Source of the DNA: an uncultured bacterium
GTDB taxonomy: Bacteria > Bacteroidota > Bacteroidia > Bacteroidales > Bacteroidaceae
Reading direction: 5' to 3'
Assembly: GCA_945788485.1 (NCBI GenBank)
Contig: CALZMB010000029.1
Coordinates: 1-13,849 of the forward strand
Length of the DNA: 13,849 nt
Of this stretch, positions 7,344 to 13,841 are shown one piece after another (position 1 is the stretch's first letter; each line of letters starts with the position of its first letter). Under the pieces are notes generated by a model. That model was not told the origin of the DNA, ran no database searches, and worked only from the letters and a program-made list of their open reading frames with translations. The translations under genes and the position numbers were made by a program.

Positions 7344-7538
7344 AGGTGGGTTCTATAAATGCCCACCGTCAAATTCATAGATATTTAAGGATAAACGTTT
7401 TGCCATCTTTTGGATTCTTTTTGGGCCAAATTGCAAGTCGTATCGGTCACGTAGCCCGCTACGCTCCACTCTCCAACTTTCAATTTGTCCTCAAAAACAA
7501 TCTCAAAATCTGACAAAGCGCATTTATAGAACCCACCT
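7344..7538. repeat. Foldback (MITE-like) dispersed element, copy 2
   Basis: This 195-bp second copy is in the same orientation as 166-359. Its perfect 19-bp ends are AGGTGGGTTCTATAAATGC (7344-7362) and the complement at 7520-7538. Relative to copy 1 each arm has three substitutions, every one matched by the complementary change in the other arm. The core CGTAGC-CC-GCTACG (7450-7463), the left block AACGTTTTG-CATCTTTTGG and the right block AAAACAATCTCAAAATC are shared. It fills most of the gap between the thioesterase start and the synthetase terminator, and its right end is 1 bp from the terminator A/T run. There is no convincing target-site duplication: flanks TGA/GAA share only GA. Confidence 0.85.
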
Positions 7539-7539
7539 G

Positions 7540-7603
7540 AAAAAAATCAAGCTGACAGCCTGTCGTCAACGGGTCGTCGTCTCTGTCGGGGCTTGTCAGC
7601 TTG
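7540..7603 (-). terminator. Intrinsic terminator of the acyl-CoA synthetase gene
   Basis: CAAGCTGACA (7548-7557) pairs perfectly with TGTCAGCTTG (7594-7603). Three further pairs GCC/GGC follow after a single-base bulge, enclosing a loop of about 29 nt. On the minus strand the stem is followed by A and seven T (7546-7540). It lies 72 bp beyond the synthetase stop codon. Confidence 0.8.
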
Positions 7604-7675
7604 TTTCGTTGTATGGGTTCCGCCGCACGGCATAATGCCTGATGCGACGGAGCGGTATGTTGTCGTGACGGGGCG

Positions 7676-9340
7676 TCAGCCGCGGCTCTCCTTGTCGTTC
7701 TCGCGTATCTCTACACGGCGTATCTTGCCGCTGATGGTCTTGGGCAGCACATCAACAAACTCGATGACACGGGGATATTTGTATGGCGCCGTCTCATGCT
7801 TCACATGGTTCTGCAGCTCTTTCACGAGAGCGTCGCCCGCCTTGGACTTCCACTCGTCGGCAAGGACGATGGTAGCCTTGACCAACTGGCCGCGAATCTC
7901 GTCCGGGACGGCTGTGATGGCACACTCTACAACGGCGGGATGCGTCATGAGGGCGGATTCTACTTCGAACGGGCCCACACGATAGCCAGAGGTCTTTATG
8001 ACATCGTCTGAGCGCGAGACGAACCACAGGTATCCGTCTTCGTCGTAATACACGATGTCGTCGGTATAGTACAATCCGTTCTGTATGCGCTTCTCTGTCA
8101 TCTCGTCGTTGCGGTAGTAGCCCTTGAACAGCCCGAGCGGGCGCTTCTCGCCGACGCGTATGACGAGTTCGCCGTGCTCCATGGGTTTCACGCGCTGCTG
8201 GCGCTCGTCAACGATGTCGATGTCATACTGCGGGTTCCTGACACCCATGGCACCGGGTTTCGGCTTCACCCACGGATATGTCCCGACAACGAGTGTCGTC
8301 TCCGTCTGTCCGTATGATTCGTAGATTGTGATGCCTGTCTTCTCTTTCCATTCGTCAAAGACGTTAGGGTTCAGCGCCTCACCTGCCGTGGTGCAGTATT
8401 CGAGCGAAGAGAGGTTGTATTTCGAGAGGTCTTCGCGGATAAGGAAGCGGTAAATAGTGGGCGGCGCGCAGAAAGACGTGATGCGGAACTTTGCGATGGT
8501 CTCCAAGAGCTTTGCAGGTTTGAAACTGCCTTCGTAGTCGTAGATGAAAACGGTGGCACCGCACAGCATCTGCCCGTAGAACTTGCCCCACACCGCCTTG
8601 CCCCAGCCGGTGTCGGCGAGTGTGAGATGCAAGGAGCCTTCGTGAAGGTTGTGCCAGAATTTAGCCGTGATGATGTGTGCGAGAGGATATGAATAGTCGT
8701 GCATCACCATCTTCGGCTCGCCTGTGGTGCCGCTGGTGAAATAGAGCAGGAAGTTGTCTGTAATCTTGTTGCGCTTCGGAGCGACAAACTCGCCTGCCTC
8801 GTTGATGCCGCGCCAGAAGTCGTACCAGCCGTTGGGGACGGACGGGCCGATGGAGATGCAGTGGCGGAGCATGGGCGAGAAACGGTGCGCACGGTTGACA
8901 TGGGCTATGATATCATCGTCGCCGCAGGCAATGATGCCGCTGATGCCTGCCATGTGGCAACGGTACAGGATGTCCTTAGAGGTCAGCATGTGCGTGGCGG
9001 GAATGGCGACGGCACCTATCTTGTGAAGAGCCACCATGGCATACCACCACTCAAGACGGCGTTTCAGAATGAGCATCACGCGGTCGCCGCGCTCGATGCC
9101 TATCTCTTGAAAGAAGGAGGCACACTGGTCGGTGATGCGTTTGAACTCGCCGTAGGTGAGGTATTTCACGTCGCCGTGGTCGTTTGCCCACAATATGGCT
9201 TCTTTGTCGGGGGTCTCGGTTGCATAGCGGTCGATCACATCATAGCCGAAATTGAAATCATCGGGCACATCGACCTTGAAATTCTGGAGAAAGTCTTCGT
9301 ACGACTCGAACTCCGTTTTTTTGAGAAATCTGCTGATCAT
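7676..9340 (-). CDS. AMP-binding acyl-CoA synthetase (medium-chain/ACSM-like)
   Basis: This 554-residue member of the ANL superfamily activates a carboxylic acid with ATP to an acyl-adenylate and transfers it to CoA. Motifs in order: P-loop FTSGTTGEPKMV (201-212), ADTGWGKAVWGKFYG (242-256, typical of medium-chain and acetyl-type synthetases), YESYGQTETT (340-349), YYTDD (424-428), the hinge SRSDDVIKTSGYRVGPFEVES (442-462) and the C-terminal catalytic lysine Lys539 in PKTISGKIRR. All key residues are present and the length is normal. It is transcribed alone: a terminator follows, and about 400 bp without a gene precede it. A TAACTTTG box and a 12-bp palindrome lie in that leader. The neighbouring thioesterase has the opposite activity. 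The exact acyl substrate (short-chain, medium-chain or aromatic) cannot be read from sequence alone. Confidence 0.9.
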   Translation of the reverse strand: MISRFLKKTEFESYEDFLQNFKVDVPDDFNFGYDVIDRYATETPDKEAILWANDHGDVKYLTYGEFKRITDQCASFFQEIGIERGDRVMLILKRRLEWWYAMVALHKIGAVAIPATHMLTSKDILYRCHMAGISGIIACGDDDIIAHVNRAHRFSPMLRHCISIGPSVPNGWYDFWRGINEAGEFVAPKRNKITDNFLLYFTSGTTGEPKMVMHDYSYPLAHIITAKFWHNLHEGSLHLTLADTGWGKAVWGKFYGQMLCGATVFIYDYEGSFKPAKLLETIAKFRITSFCAPPTIYRFLIREDLSKYNLSSLEYCTTAGEALNPNVFDEWKEKTGITIYESYGQTETTLVVGTYPWVKPKPGAMGVRNPQYDIDIVDERQQRVKPMEHGELVIRVGEKRPLGLFKGYYRNDEMTEKRIQNGLYYTDDIVYYDEDGYLWFVSRSDDVIKTSGYRVGPFEVESALMTHPAVVECAITAVPDEIRGQLVKATIVLADEWKSKAGDALVKELQNHVKHETAPYKYPRVIEFVDVLPKTISGKIRRVEIRENDKESRG

Positions 9341-9355
9341 TGGTGTGTGAGAAAA

Positions 9356-9367
9356 TATGCCGGCATA
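9356..9367. promoter_or_regulatory. 12-bp perfect palindrome in front of the acyl-CoA synthetase
   Basis: TATGCCGGCATA is a perfect palindrome 15 bp upstream of the synthetase start codon and inside its predicted leader. It could be an operator for a dimeric regulator or a tiny RNA hairpin. The short length allows chance. Confidence 0.3.
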
Positions 9368-9513
9368 GTCATCCTGACTGTAAAGGGGGATACAGCATGC
9401 TGGTTGTTCGGTTCTTTTTTGGTGAGATTATCTGGATTTTGATTGTATTGCGGATTATGAAGAATGTTATGGATAATGTCCCATACGTCACAAATTGTGC
9501 TCTAAAAGCATTA

Positions 9514-9521
9514 CAAAGTTA
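9514..9521 (-). promoter_or_regulatory. Candidate -7 box for the acyl-CoA synthetase
   Basis: TAACTTTG on the minus strand matches TAnnTTTG exactly and is identical to the -7 boxes at 10809-10816 and 13687-13694. No TTTG or TTG is found 19-21 bp upstream, so the -33 part is weak. It would give a leader of about 170 nt. Confidence 0.4.
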
Positions 9522-9723
9522 CGGTTTTTATCATTGACATTAAGAATAAATTAACATTGTTTTGCTTACAAAGCGCAAATAAAAAACATTTCTGCACACA
9601 CATATTGTCATGTGTGCAACGATTTCGGTGCAATGCGCAAATTATTGAAAATCAAAACCCAAAGCTCTTCTTTGGTTTCAAATGTCAACAAAAAGCAGGG
9701 GCGGATTGACAGGTTGAAAGCAT

Positions 9724-9752
9724 AAAAAAAAGCATCACTCAGTCGTGATGCT
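9724..9752 (-). terminator. Intrinsic terminator overlapping the 3' end of the methyltransferase gene
   Basis: On the minus strand AGCATCAC (9752-9745) and GTGATGCT (9738-9731) form an 8-bp perfect stem with loop GACTGA, followed by eight T (9731-9724). The stem encodes the last residues of the methyltransferase, and its TGA stop lies in the loop. Confidence 0.88.
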
Positions 9753-10707
9753 CATTTGTGGCGTGCCTTTGCGCACCGAAAGTGTTGCGTTCCCAGAAGA
9801 CACCGTCTGCATATCCCTGTATGGAAGTGTCTTGCTCGGCATTCTGCAGACGCTTCACTGCCCACCGGCAGTAGTCGCGGTTGATTTCAATGCCACAGAA
9901 ATGCCTGCCAAGCTTGCGTGCCACAACAGCTGCGGTGCCGCTGCCGAGGAAGGGGTCGAGTATGCGCTGCTGCTCTGCAGAAGATGCGAGGATGAGCTTG
10001 GCGTACAGCTTCTCCGGCTTCTGGGTGGGATGATCGGTATTCTCCGGCATCGACCAGAAAGGAATGCTGATGTCGTCCCAGAAGTTTGAAGGACAGGTGA
10101 GACGGAAATGTCCGCCAGGCGTTTCCTCCCAGTCTTTAGGCTTCCCGTTCTCGCGATAGGGCGCGAGGACACGCCGGCGCATCTTCACCGCATCGACATC
10201 GAAATGGTAGTCACGGGGATTCTTCACCGCAAACCATATATCCTCCATCGAGTTCTTCCAGTTGGCACGCGCGCCACGCCCTTTCTCGCGCTGCCATGTG
10301 ATGCGGTTGAGAATGGTGAGACGCTCTTCGATGACACGCTGCATGGACGACGAGCAACGCCAGTCGCCGCACATATAGAGGCTGCCGTCTGGTTTCAGCT
10401 TGTCGCAAAGGGGATGGAACCAGCTGCGGAGATAATCCTCATAGTCGGCTGAAGACATATTTCGGAAATGCAGGCCGTGAAACTCGCGCTGGAGATTGTA
10501 AGGGGGATCGACAATGACAAGGTCGAAATAGTTGTCGGGAATGAGCGGCAGACACTCCGTGACATCACCATTGACGATGATGTCATCACAGAAAGAGGCT
10601 GGCAGGCTGTCAGGGGAGACAATCTGACGGTCGAGAAACGGCAGCTCAGATTCTGTAAGGGTGAGCGTCTTGTTGCGCTTCGCACGCACGGGGTCCTTCG
10701 TTGTCAT
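9739..10707 (-). CDS. Site-specific DNA methyltransferase, beta class (N6-adenine or N4-cytosine)
   Basis: This 322-residue protein transfers a methyl group from S-adenosylmethionine to a base amino group in a specific DNA site. The catalytic motif IV DPPYNL (67-72) comes first, then a variable target-recognition stretch (about 80-220), HPTQKP (226-231), and finally the SAM-binding motif I LDPFLGSGTAA (250-260). This order defines the beta class, as in RsrI- and HinfI-type enzymes. DPPY favours N6-adenine. The frame is open to 10791, but I chose ATG 10707 because a full promoter (10716-10747) lies inside that extension; this implies a leader of only a few bases. No restriction endonuclease or specificity subunit flanks it, so it looks like an orphan (regulatory or protective) enzyme. 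Its terminator overlaps the stop codon. Recognition sequence unknown. Confidence 0.88.
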   Translation of the reverse strand: MTTKDPVRAKRNKTLTLTESELPFLDRQIVSPDSLPASFCDDIIVNGDVTECLPLIPDNYFDLVIVDPPYNLQREFHGLHFRNMSSADYEDYLRSWFHPLCDKLKPDGSLYMCGDWRCSSSMQRVIEERLTILNRITWQREKGRGARANWKNSMEDIWFAVKNPRDYHFDVDAVKMRRRVLAPYRENGKPKDWEETPGGHFRLTCPSNFWDDISIPFWSMPENTDHPTQKPEKLYAKLILASSAEQQRILDPFLGSGTAAVVARKLGRHFCGIEINRDYCRWAVKRLQNAEQDTSIQGYADGVFWERNTFGAQRHATNEHHD

Positions 10708-10715
10708 ATCGATTA

Positions 10716-10747
10716 CAAAAGTAACCATTTCTCGCGAAATATGCAAA
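10716..10747 (-). promoter_or_regulatory. Bacteroidetes-type promoter for the methyltransferase
   Basis: On the minus strand TTTG (10747-10744), a 20-bp spacer and TACTTTTG (10723-10716) match the consensus fully. Transcription would begin near 10711, only a few bases before the ATG at 10707. It is divergent from the nucleotidase promoter 37 bp away. Confidence 0.72.
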
Positions 10748-10784
10748 AAGCCGGCAAAAAAAATTGCCGCGGAGACGAAAAATC

Positions 10785-10816
10785 TTTGCAAGAAAGAAAA
10801 AAAATGCTTAACTTTG
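10785..10816 (+). promoter_or_regulatory. Bacteroidetes-type promoter for the split 5'-nucleotidase genes
   Basis: TTTG (10785-10788), a 20-bp spacer and TAACTTTG (10809-10816) match the consensus fully. The predicted start near 10821 gives a leader of about 80 nt before ATG 10903. Between this and the divergent promoter lies a GGCAA-A6-TTGCC inverted repeat (10753-10768), possibly a shared operator. Confidence 0.78.
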
Positions 10817-10902
10817 CAACTGCTTACTTGTTAGGTCTTTATATCCGGACAGCATTCACGGCACACAAAGGCATCTATGCAAAACGACAAAACAAATTTG
10901 AC

Positions 10903-11667
10903 ATGACGAAAGAAAGAATACTGGCGGCTGCCTTGCCGCTGATGATGGCAGTGCACATGCCTGCCACAGCACAGAAATATGTAATGAAATCCGCCTCGCG
11001 CGAACATATTATTATAGACAGCAGATATGGAAGCACGAAAGAGGCGGAGACTTTCGTGAAGCCATACAAGAACACCGTCGATTCGGTGATGGCACCGCTT
11101 GTGGGCTACAGCGCAAGATACATGAAGGCTCACAGGCCAGAGAGCGAACTGTCGAACCTGCTCGCAGACATCATGGTGTGGGGAGGGAAGATGTATGACG
11201 AGAAGCCGGACATCGGGCTGTACAACATGGGCGGCATACGCGCTGCCCTGCCCAAGGGAAGGGTGACATTCGGAGACATCAACGACATCGCGCCTTTCGA
11301 GAACAAGATATGCTTCCTCACACTGAACGGCGAACAGCTGACAACACTCTTCAGACAGATAGGAAGAACTTTCGGGGCGGGGCTGTCGCACGGCGTAGAA
11401 GCGGTGTATGAAAAAGACAGCCTTGTCTCGCTGCGCCTGAACGGAGAAGAGATAGACCCGGAACGTGGCTACCGCATTGCGACGATTGACTATCTCATAC
11501 AAGGCAACGACGGCTTCAAGGAGCTGCGCAACGGCTCAGACATGAATATCCCTAAAACTGAGCAGGACAACACAAGATACATCATATCTGCCTATTTCAA
11601 AGAGAAAATGGCGGAGGGGAAAGAGGTGGATTCATGCATCGAGGGACGCATGGTGTGCAAAGAATGA
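10903..11667 (+). CDS. Exported 5'-nucleotidase C-terminal (substrate-binding) domain protein
   Basis: This 254-residue protein consists only of the C-terminal domain of the UshA/5'-nucleotidase family, which binds the nucleotide. Residues 1-24 are a signal peptide (MTKERILAAALPLMMA..., likely cleavage after ATA or AQ). The domain carries the hallmark NMGGIRAALPKG (108-119), with the phosphate-contacting Arg, the FENK...LTLNGEQL segment (132-146), and YLIQGNDGF (197-205), which supplies the base-stacking Phe. The catalytic metallophosphatase half is absent here and is encoded by the next gene, 67 bp downstream. The frame is open from 10468, but that part runs through the methyltransferase and both promoters; ATG 10903 follows the promoter and starts the signal peptide. 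It would act in the periplasm or at the cell surface with its partner. The two-gene arrangement is known in Bacteroidetes genomes. Confidence 0.87.
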   Translation: MTKERILAAALPLMMAVHMPATAQKYVMKSASREHIIIDSRYGSTKEAETFVKPYKNTVDSVMAPLVGYSARYMKAHRPESELSNLLADIMVWGGKMYDEKPDIGLYNMGGIRAALPKGRVTFGDINDIAPFENKICFLTLNGEQLTTLFRQIGRTFGAGLSHGVEAVYEKDSLVSLRLNGEEIDPERGYRIATIDYLIQGNDGFKELRNGSDMNIPKTEQDNTRYIISAYFKEKMAEGKEVDSCIEGRMVCKE

Positions 11668-11734
11668 CGCCTCGCCCCGCGAAACACAGCACACAAACAT
11701 ACATAACACAGAAAACAAAGACTGCACCATAAAC

Positions 11735-12571
11735 ATGAGACACATTATACTATATATAACAACATTCCTGGTTGCCGTCGCCGCTGACGCACAGACGGAG
11801 AAGAAACTCGTCATCTTCCACACAAACGACACACACTCGTGCATCATGCCGATGAACGAGAACCTTGCCGACACCGCCGTAGCCGGAAGGGGCGGCTTCC
11901 TCAGACGCATCGCCATGCTGGAAGAAGAAAGGAAGAAACACCCCGACATGATGTATTTCGATTCAGGAGATTTCTCGCAAGGCTCGGCTTACTACACCAT
12001 GTACAAAGGCGAGGTGGAAATGGGACTGATGAACATGATGGGCATCACGGCAGCTACAATAGGCAACCACGAATGGGACTACGGCATAGAGCAACTGGCG
12101 AAAAACATAAAGATGGCGAATTTCCCTGTCGTATGTACTAACTGCGACTTCACGGACACGCCGCTCGAGAAACTCGTGAAACCTTATATCATAATAAAAC
12201 GTGACGACGTGAAAATAGGAGTCATAGGCGTGACGACACAACTTGAGGGACTTGTCGATAAGAAGAACTATCAGAATGCAAAGTATCTCGACCCCGTAGA
12301 ATGCGCGAGAAAGACGGCTGAGATGCTGAAAGAAAAGAAGAAATGCGACATCATTGTCTGCATATCGCATCTCGGATGGAGCGAGAAGGGAGACATTGAG
12401 CTCATCAAAAACACACGACACATCGACATCGTGCTCGGAGGCCACTCACACAGCAAATTCAAAGATCTGAAATATGTGGAAGACATGGACGGCAAAGCTG
12501 TAGCCGTCGATCAGAACGGAAAAGGCGGAGTGAACGTCAGCAAGATTACCGTAACGCTCGAAAAGAAATGA
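11735..12571 (+). CDS. Exported metallophosphatase, catalytic half of a split 5'-nucleotidase
   Basis: This 278-residue calcineurin-like phosphoesterase corresponds to the N-terminal catalytic domain of UshA-type 5'-nucleotidases, which release phosphate from nucleoside monophosphates. A signal peptide spans residues 1-19 or 20 (cleavage near ADA-QTE). Dinuclear metal ligands are visible: NDTH (Asp32, His34), FDSGD (Asp79), GNHE (Asn111, His112), SHLG (His212) and GGHSH (His237, His239). All are present, so it should be active as a phosphohydrolase. It stops after this domain; the substrate-binding domain is the preceding gene, so the order is reversed relative to the single-chain enzyme. The two probably share the promoter at 10785-10816. 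Only 16 bp separate its stop from the stop of the convergent PorT-family gene, with no terminator in the gap. Confidence 0.9.
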   Translation: MRHIILYITTFLVAVAADAQTEKKLVIFHTNDTHSCIMPMNENLADTAVAGRGGFLRRIAMLEEERKKHPDMMYFDSGDFSQGSAYYTMYKGEVEMGLMNMMGITAATIGNHEWDYGIEQLAKNIKMANFPVVCTNCDFTDTPLEKLVKPYIIIKRDDVKIGVIGVTTQLEGLVDKKNYQNAKYLDPVECARKTAEMLKEKKKCDIIVCISHLGWSEKGDIELIKNTRHIDIVLGGHSHSKFKDLKYVEDMDGKAVAVDQNGKGGVNVSKITVTLEKK

Positions 12572-12587
12572 CGACGCTCCGCCTGCA

Positions 12588-13412
12588 CTACTCGAAATAG
12601 AACGAGAGGCATACCATCTTCGAACGGGTGCGGTCGGCAGAACATGCGTAGGGCAGCATCTCAGGCGACTTCAGGCGCGAGGCGTGACCCTTGTCAAGAC
12701 TGTTTGTCAAGCCATACATGAACTTCAGCTCCGGACGGAGCTTGAAGAACGGGAGATAGAAATCACATCCCACACCGACAGAAGCGAAGATGTCAGACTT
12801 GTTCAGACGGAGATAGTCGTTGTCACGGCTGGTGAGATTCAACACCGGAGTGACACCGGCGACGACATACGGGCGATGGTTGTTGAAGCGTTTCGCCGCG
12901 AATATCACGTCAGCAACGCATCCGACATACACCGACTTCAAGTTCTGGCGCGCCTCTGTGGGCAGCCCCTCGTCTGTCAGCTTTTTATGGTTGAGAAACG
13001 TGAGATGGCGAGTGCCGAAATACATCGTAGGAGCAAGGCGCAACGCGAAATGCGTAGAGAGACGCAACTCGCCGAGCACGCCCACCTGAAAACCGGGGTC
13101 CCAGCGGTCCTGATCGACTGTCACAAGCGATTCGTACGAATTTCCCTCTGCGTCAGTGAGCGTCACAGGACCTATATTGTTAAGTTCCAAATCCTGAAGA
13201 TGAGCGCCGACGACAACACCGAAATGGAAGACGCGGAGGTCGGTGTAAGGGCGGTTCTCAACCTTACGCTCTTGAGAGGATGCGCTGATGCAATGCAGAA
13301 AAAGCGCCACACACATCATCATGCCTGCCGACATGCTGCACATGCGGCGACAGAAACGCATGGACAGCGAGACAAGACGGATATTCTGATGTAGGAAAAG
13401 ATAATGTTTCAT
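12588..13412 (-). CDS. PorT-family outer-membrane beta-barrel protein
   Basis: This 274-residue predicted outer-membrane protein has an N-terminal export signal with hydrophobic core MMMCVALFLHCISA and likely cleavage before SQERK. Strands of alternating aromatic and hydrophobic residues follow: RPYTDLRVFHFGVVVGAHLQ, HFALRLAPTMYFG, RPYVVAGVTPVLNL, CDFYLPFFKLRPELKFMYG. The protein ends in SFYFE, a typical barrel C-terminus with an aromatic penultimate pair. The pattern matches PorT-like proteins of Bacteroidales; PorT of Porphyromonas is linked to type IX secretion, but many paralogues have no known role. The frame is open to 13556; ATG 13412 is my choice, and ATG 13361 is a good alternative giving a shorter, more standard signal peptide. 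No TAnnTTTG box was found upstream. It converges with the nucleotidase gene. Role in T9SS is not claimed. Confidence 0.78.
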   Translation of the reverse strand: MKHYLFLHQNIRLVSLSMRFCRRMCSMSAGMMMCVALFLHCISASSQERKVENRPYTDLRVFHFGVVVGAHLQDLELNNIGPVTLTDAEGNSYESLVTVDQDRWDPGFQVGVLGELRLSTHFALRLAPTMYFGTRHLTFLNHKKLTDEGLPTEARQNLKSVYVGCVADVIFAAKRFNNHRPYVVAGVTPVLNLTSRDNDYLRLNKSDIFASVGVGCDFYLPFFKLRPELKFMYGLTNSLDKGHASRLKSPEMLPYACSADRTRSKMVCLSFYFE

Positions 13413-13660
13413 GCTATGTGGTCGCCGCAGAAGATATGCGGAACGGTTTCGTGTGACATATTTTTTAATCTTGAATAAATAACGCACGGCAACCGCGAAT
13501 ATTGCACAGACCACAAACGAAATTAAGCACGCCGGGCAAAGAACAACGAAAGACACGCCGAGAAAGGCATCATCACAACATATTACGAGAAGATTTCTGA
13601 CTGTTAAGAAACGTTCAACGAAACTGTGTAATAGTTAAAATCAGAAAAAAGCACTAATCA

Positions 13661-13694
13661 TTTTTAGGTATTTCGAATATTCTTGTTAACTTTG
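13661..13694 (+). promoter_or_regulatory. Promoter for the gene leaving the right edge
   Basis: TAACTTTG (13687-13694) matches TAnnTTTG exactly. The stretch TTTTTA (13661-13666), at about the right distance, is a partial -33 match. The sequence around the -7 box (TTAACTTTGCA) is the same as at the nucleotidase promoter. The leader to ATG 13842 would be about 140 nt. The roughly 250 bp to its left, back to the PorT start, show no further gene. Confidence 0.62.
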
Positions 13695-13744
13695 CACTGA
13701 CAACAATGATGCTCTGAAAAAAGCCGTTCTGCAAGCAGGACAAT

Positions 13745-13824
13745 ATGCCGGAGACAACACACGGCAAGCGGCAGACACAGACATCATGACACGACAGACT
13801 ATCGAAAACATTATTAACCCATAA
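13745..13824 (+). other. Two overlapping short leader ORFs
   Basis: In the leader, a 14-codon frame (MPETTHGKRQTQTS, ATG 13745) ends at a TGA (13787-13789) that overlaps the ATG of a second, 12-codon frame (MTRQTIENIINP, 13786-13824). The second stop is 17 nt before the ATG at 13842. A TGCCG/CGGCA hairpin (13746-13750 with 13762-13766) lies in the first frame. They may be leader peptides or chance. Confidence 0.3.
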
Positions 13825-13841
13825 ACAAAATCTAAAGAACA

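Larger units (their letters stand above)
9341..9738. other. 398-bp gene-free stretch between the synthetase and the methyltransferase
   Basis: AT-rich and without a credible coding frame. It holds, from left to right, a perfect palindrome (9356-9367), a minus-strand TAACTTTG box (9514-9521), a small hairpin CACACAT/ATGTGTG (9597-9603 with 9610-9616, loop of six) and the methyltransferase terminator (9724-9752). The foldback element is absent here. Nothing else is recognisable. Confidence 0.6.

Noticed and set aside
7283..7378. N-terminal extension of the thioesterase
   Set aside because: It starts inside the foldback element and is low-complexity; family proteins begin close to the SDVDTFGHVNN motif.
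8699..9442. 247-codon plus-strand frame across the acyl-CoA synthetase
   Set aside because: It lies opposite strongly conserved adenylation motifs, has no promoter and no recognisable domain.
9340..9537. 65-codon frame in the gap upstream of the synthetase
   Set aside because: No promoter in the right direction, no known domain, and AT-rich intergenic composition.
10468..10902. N-terminal extension of the nucleotidase C-terminal domain frame
   Set aside because: It overlaps the methyltransferase coding region and both divergent promoters, and would bury a clear signal peptide starting at 10903.
10831..11502. 223-codon minus-strand frame across the nucleotidase C-terminal domain gene
   Set aside because: The sense strand carries a signal peptide and NMGGIR/GNDGF motifs; the antisense frame is unstructured and Cys/His-rich, a typical shadow.
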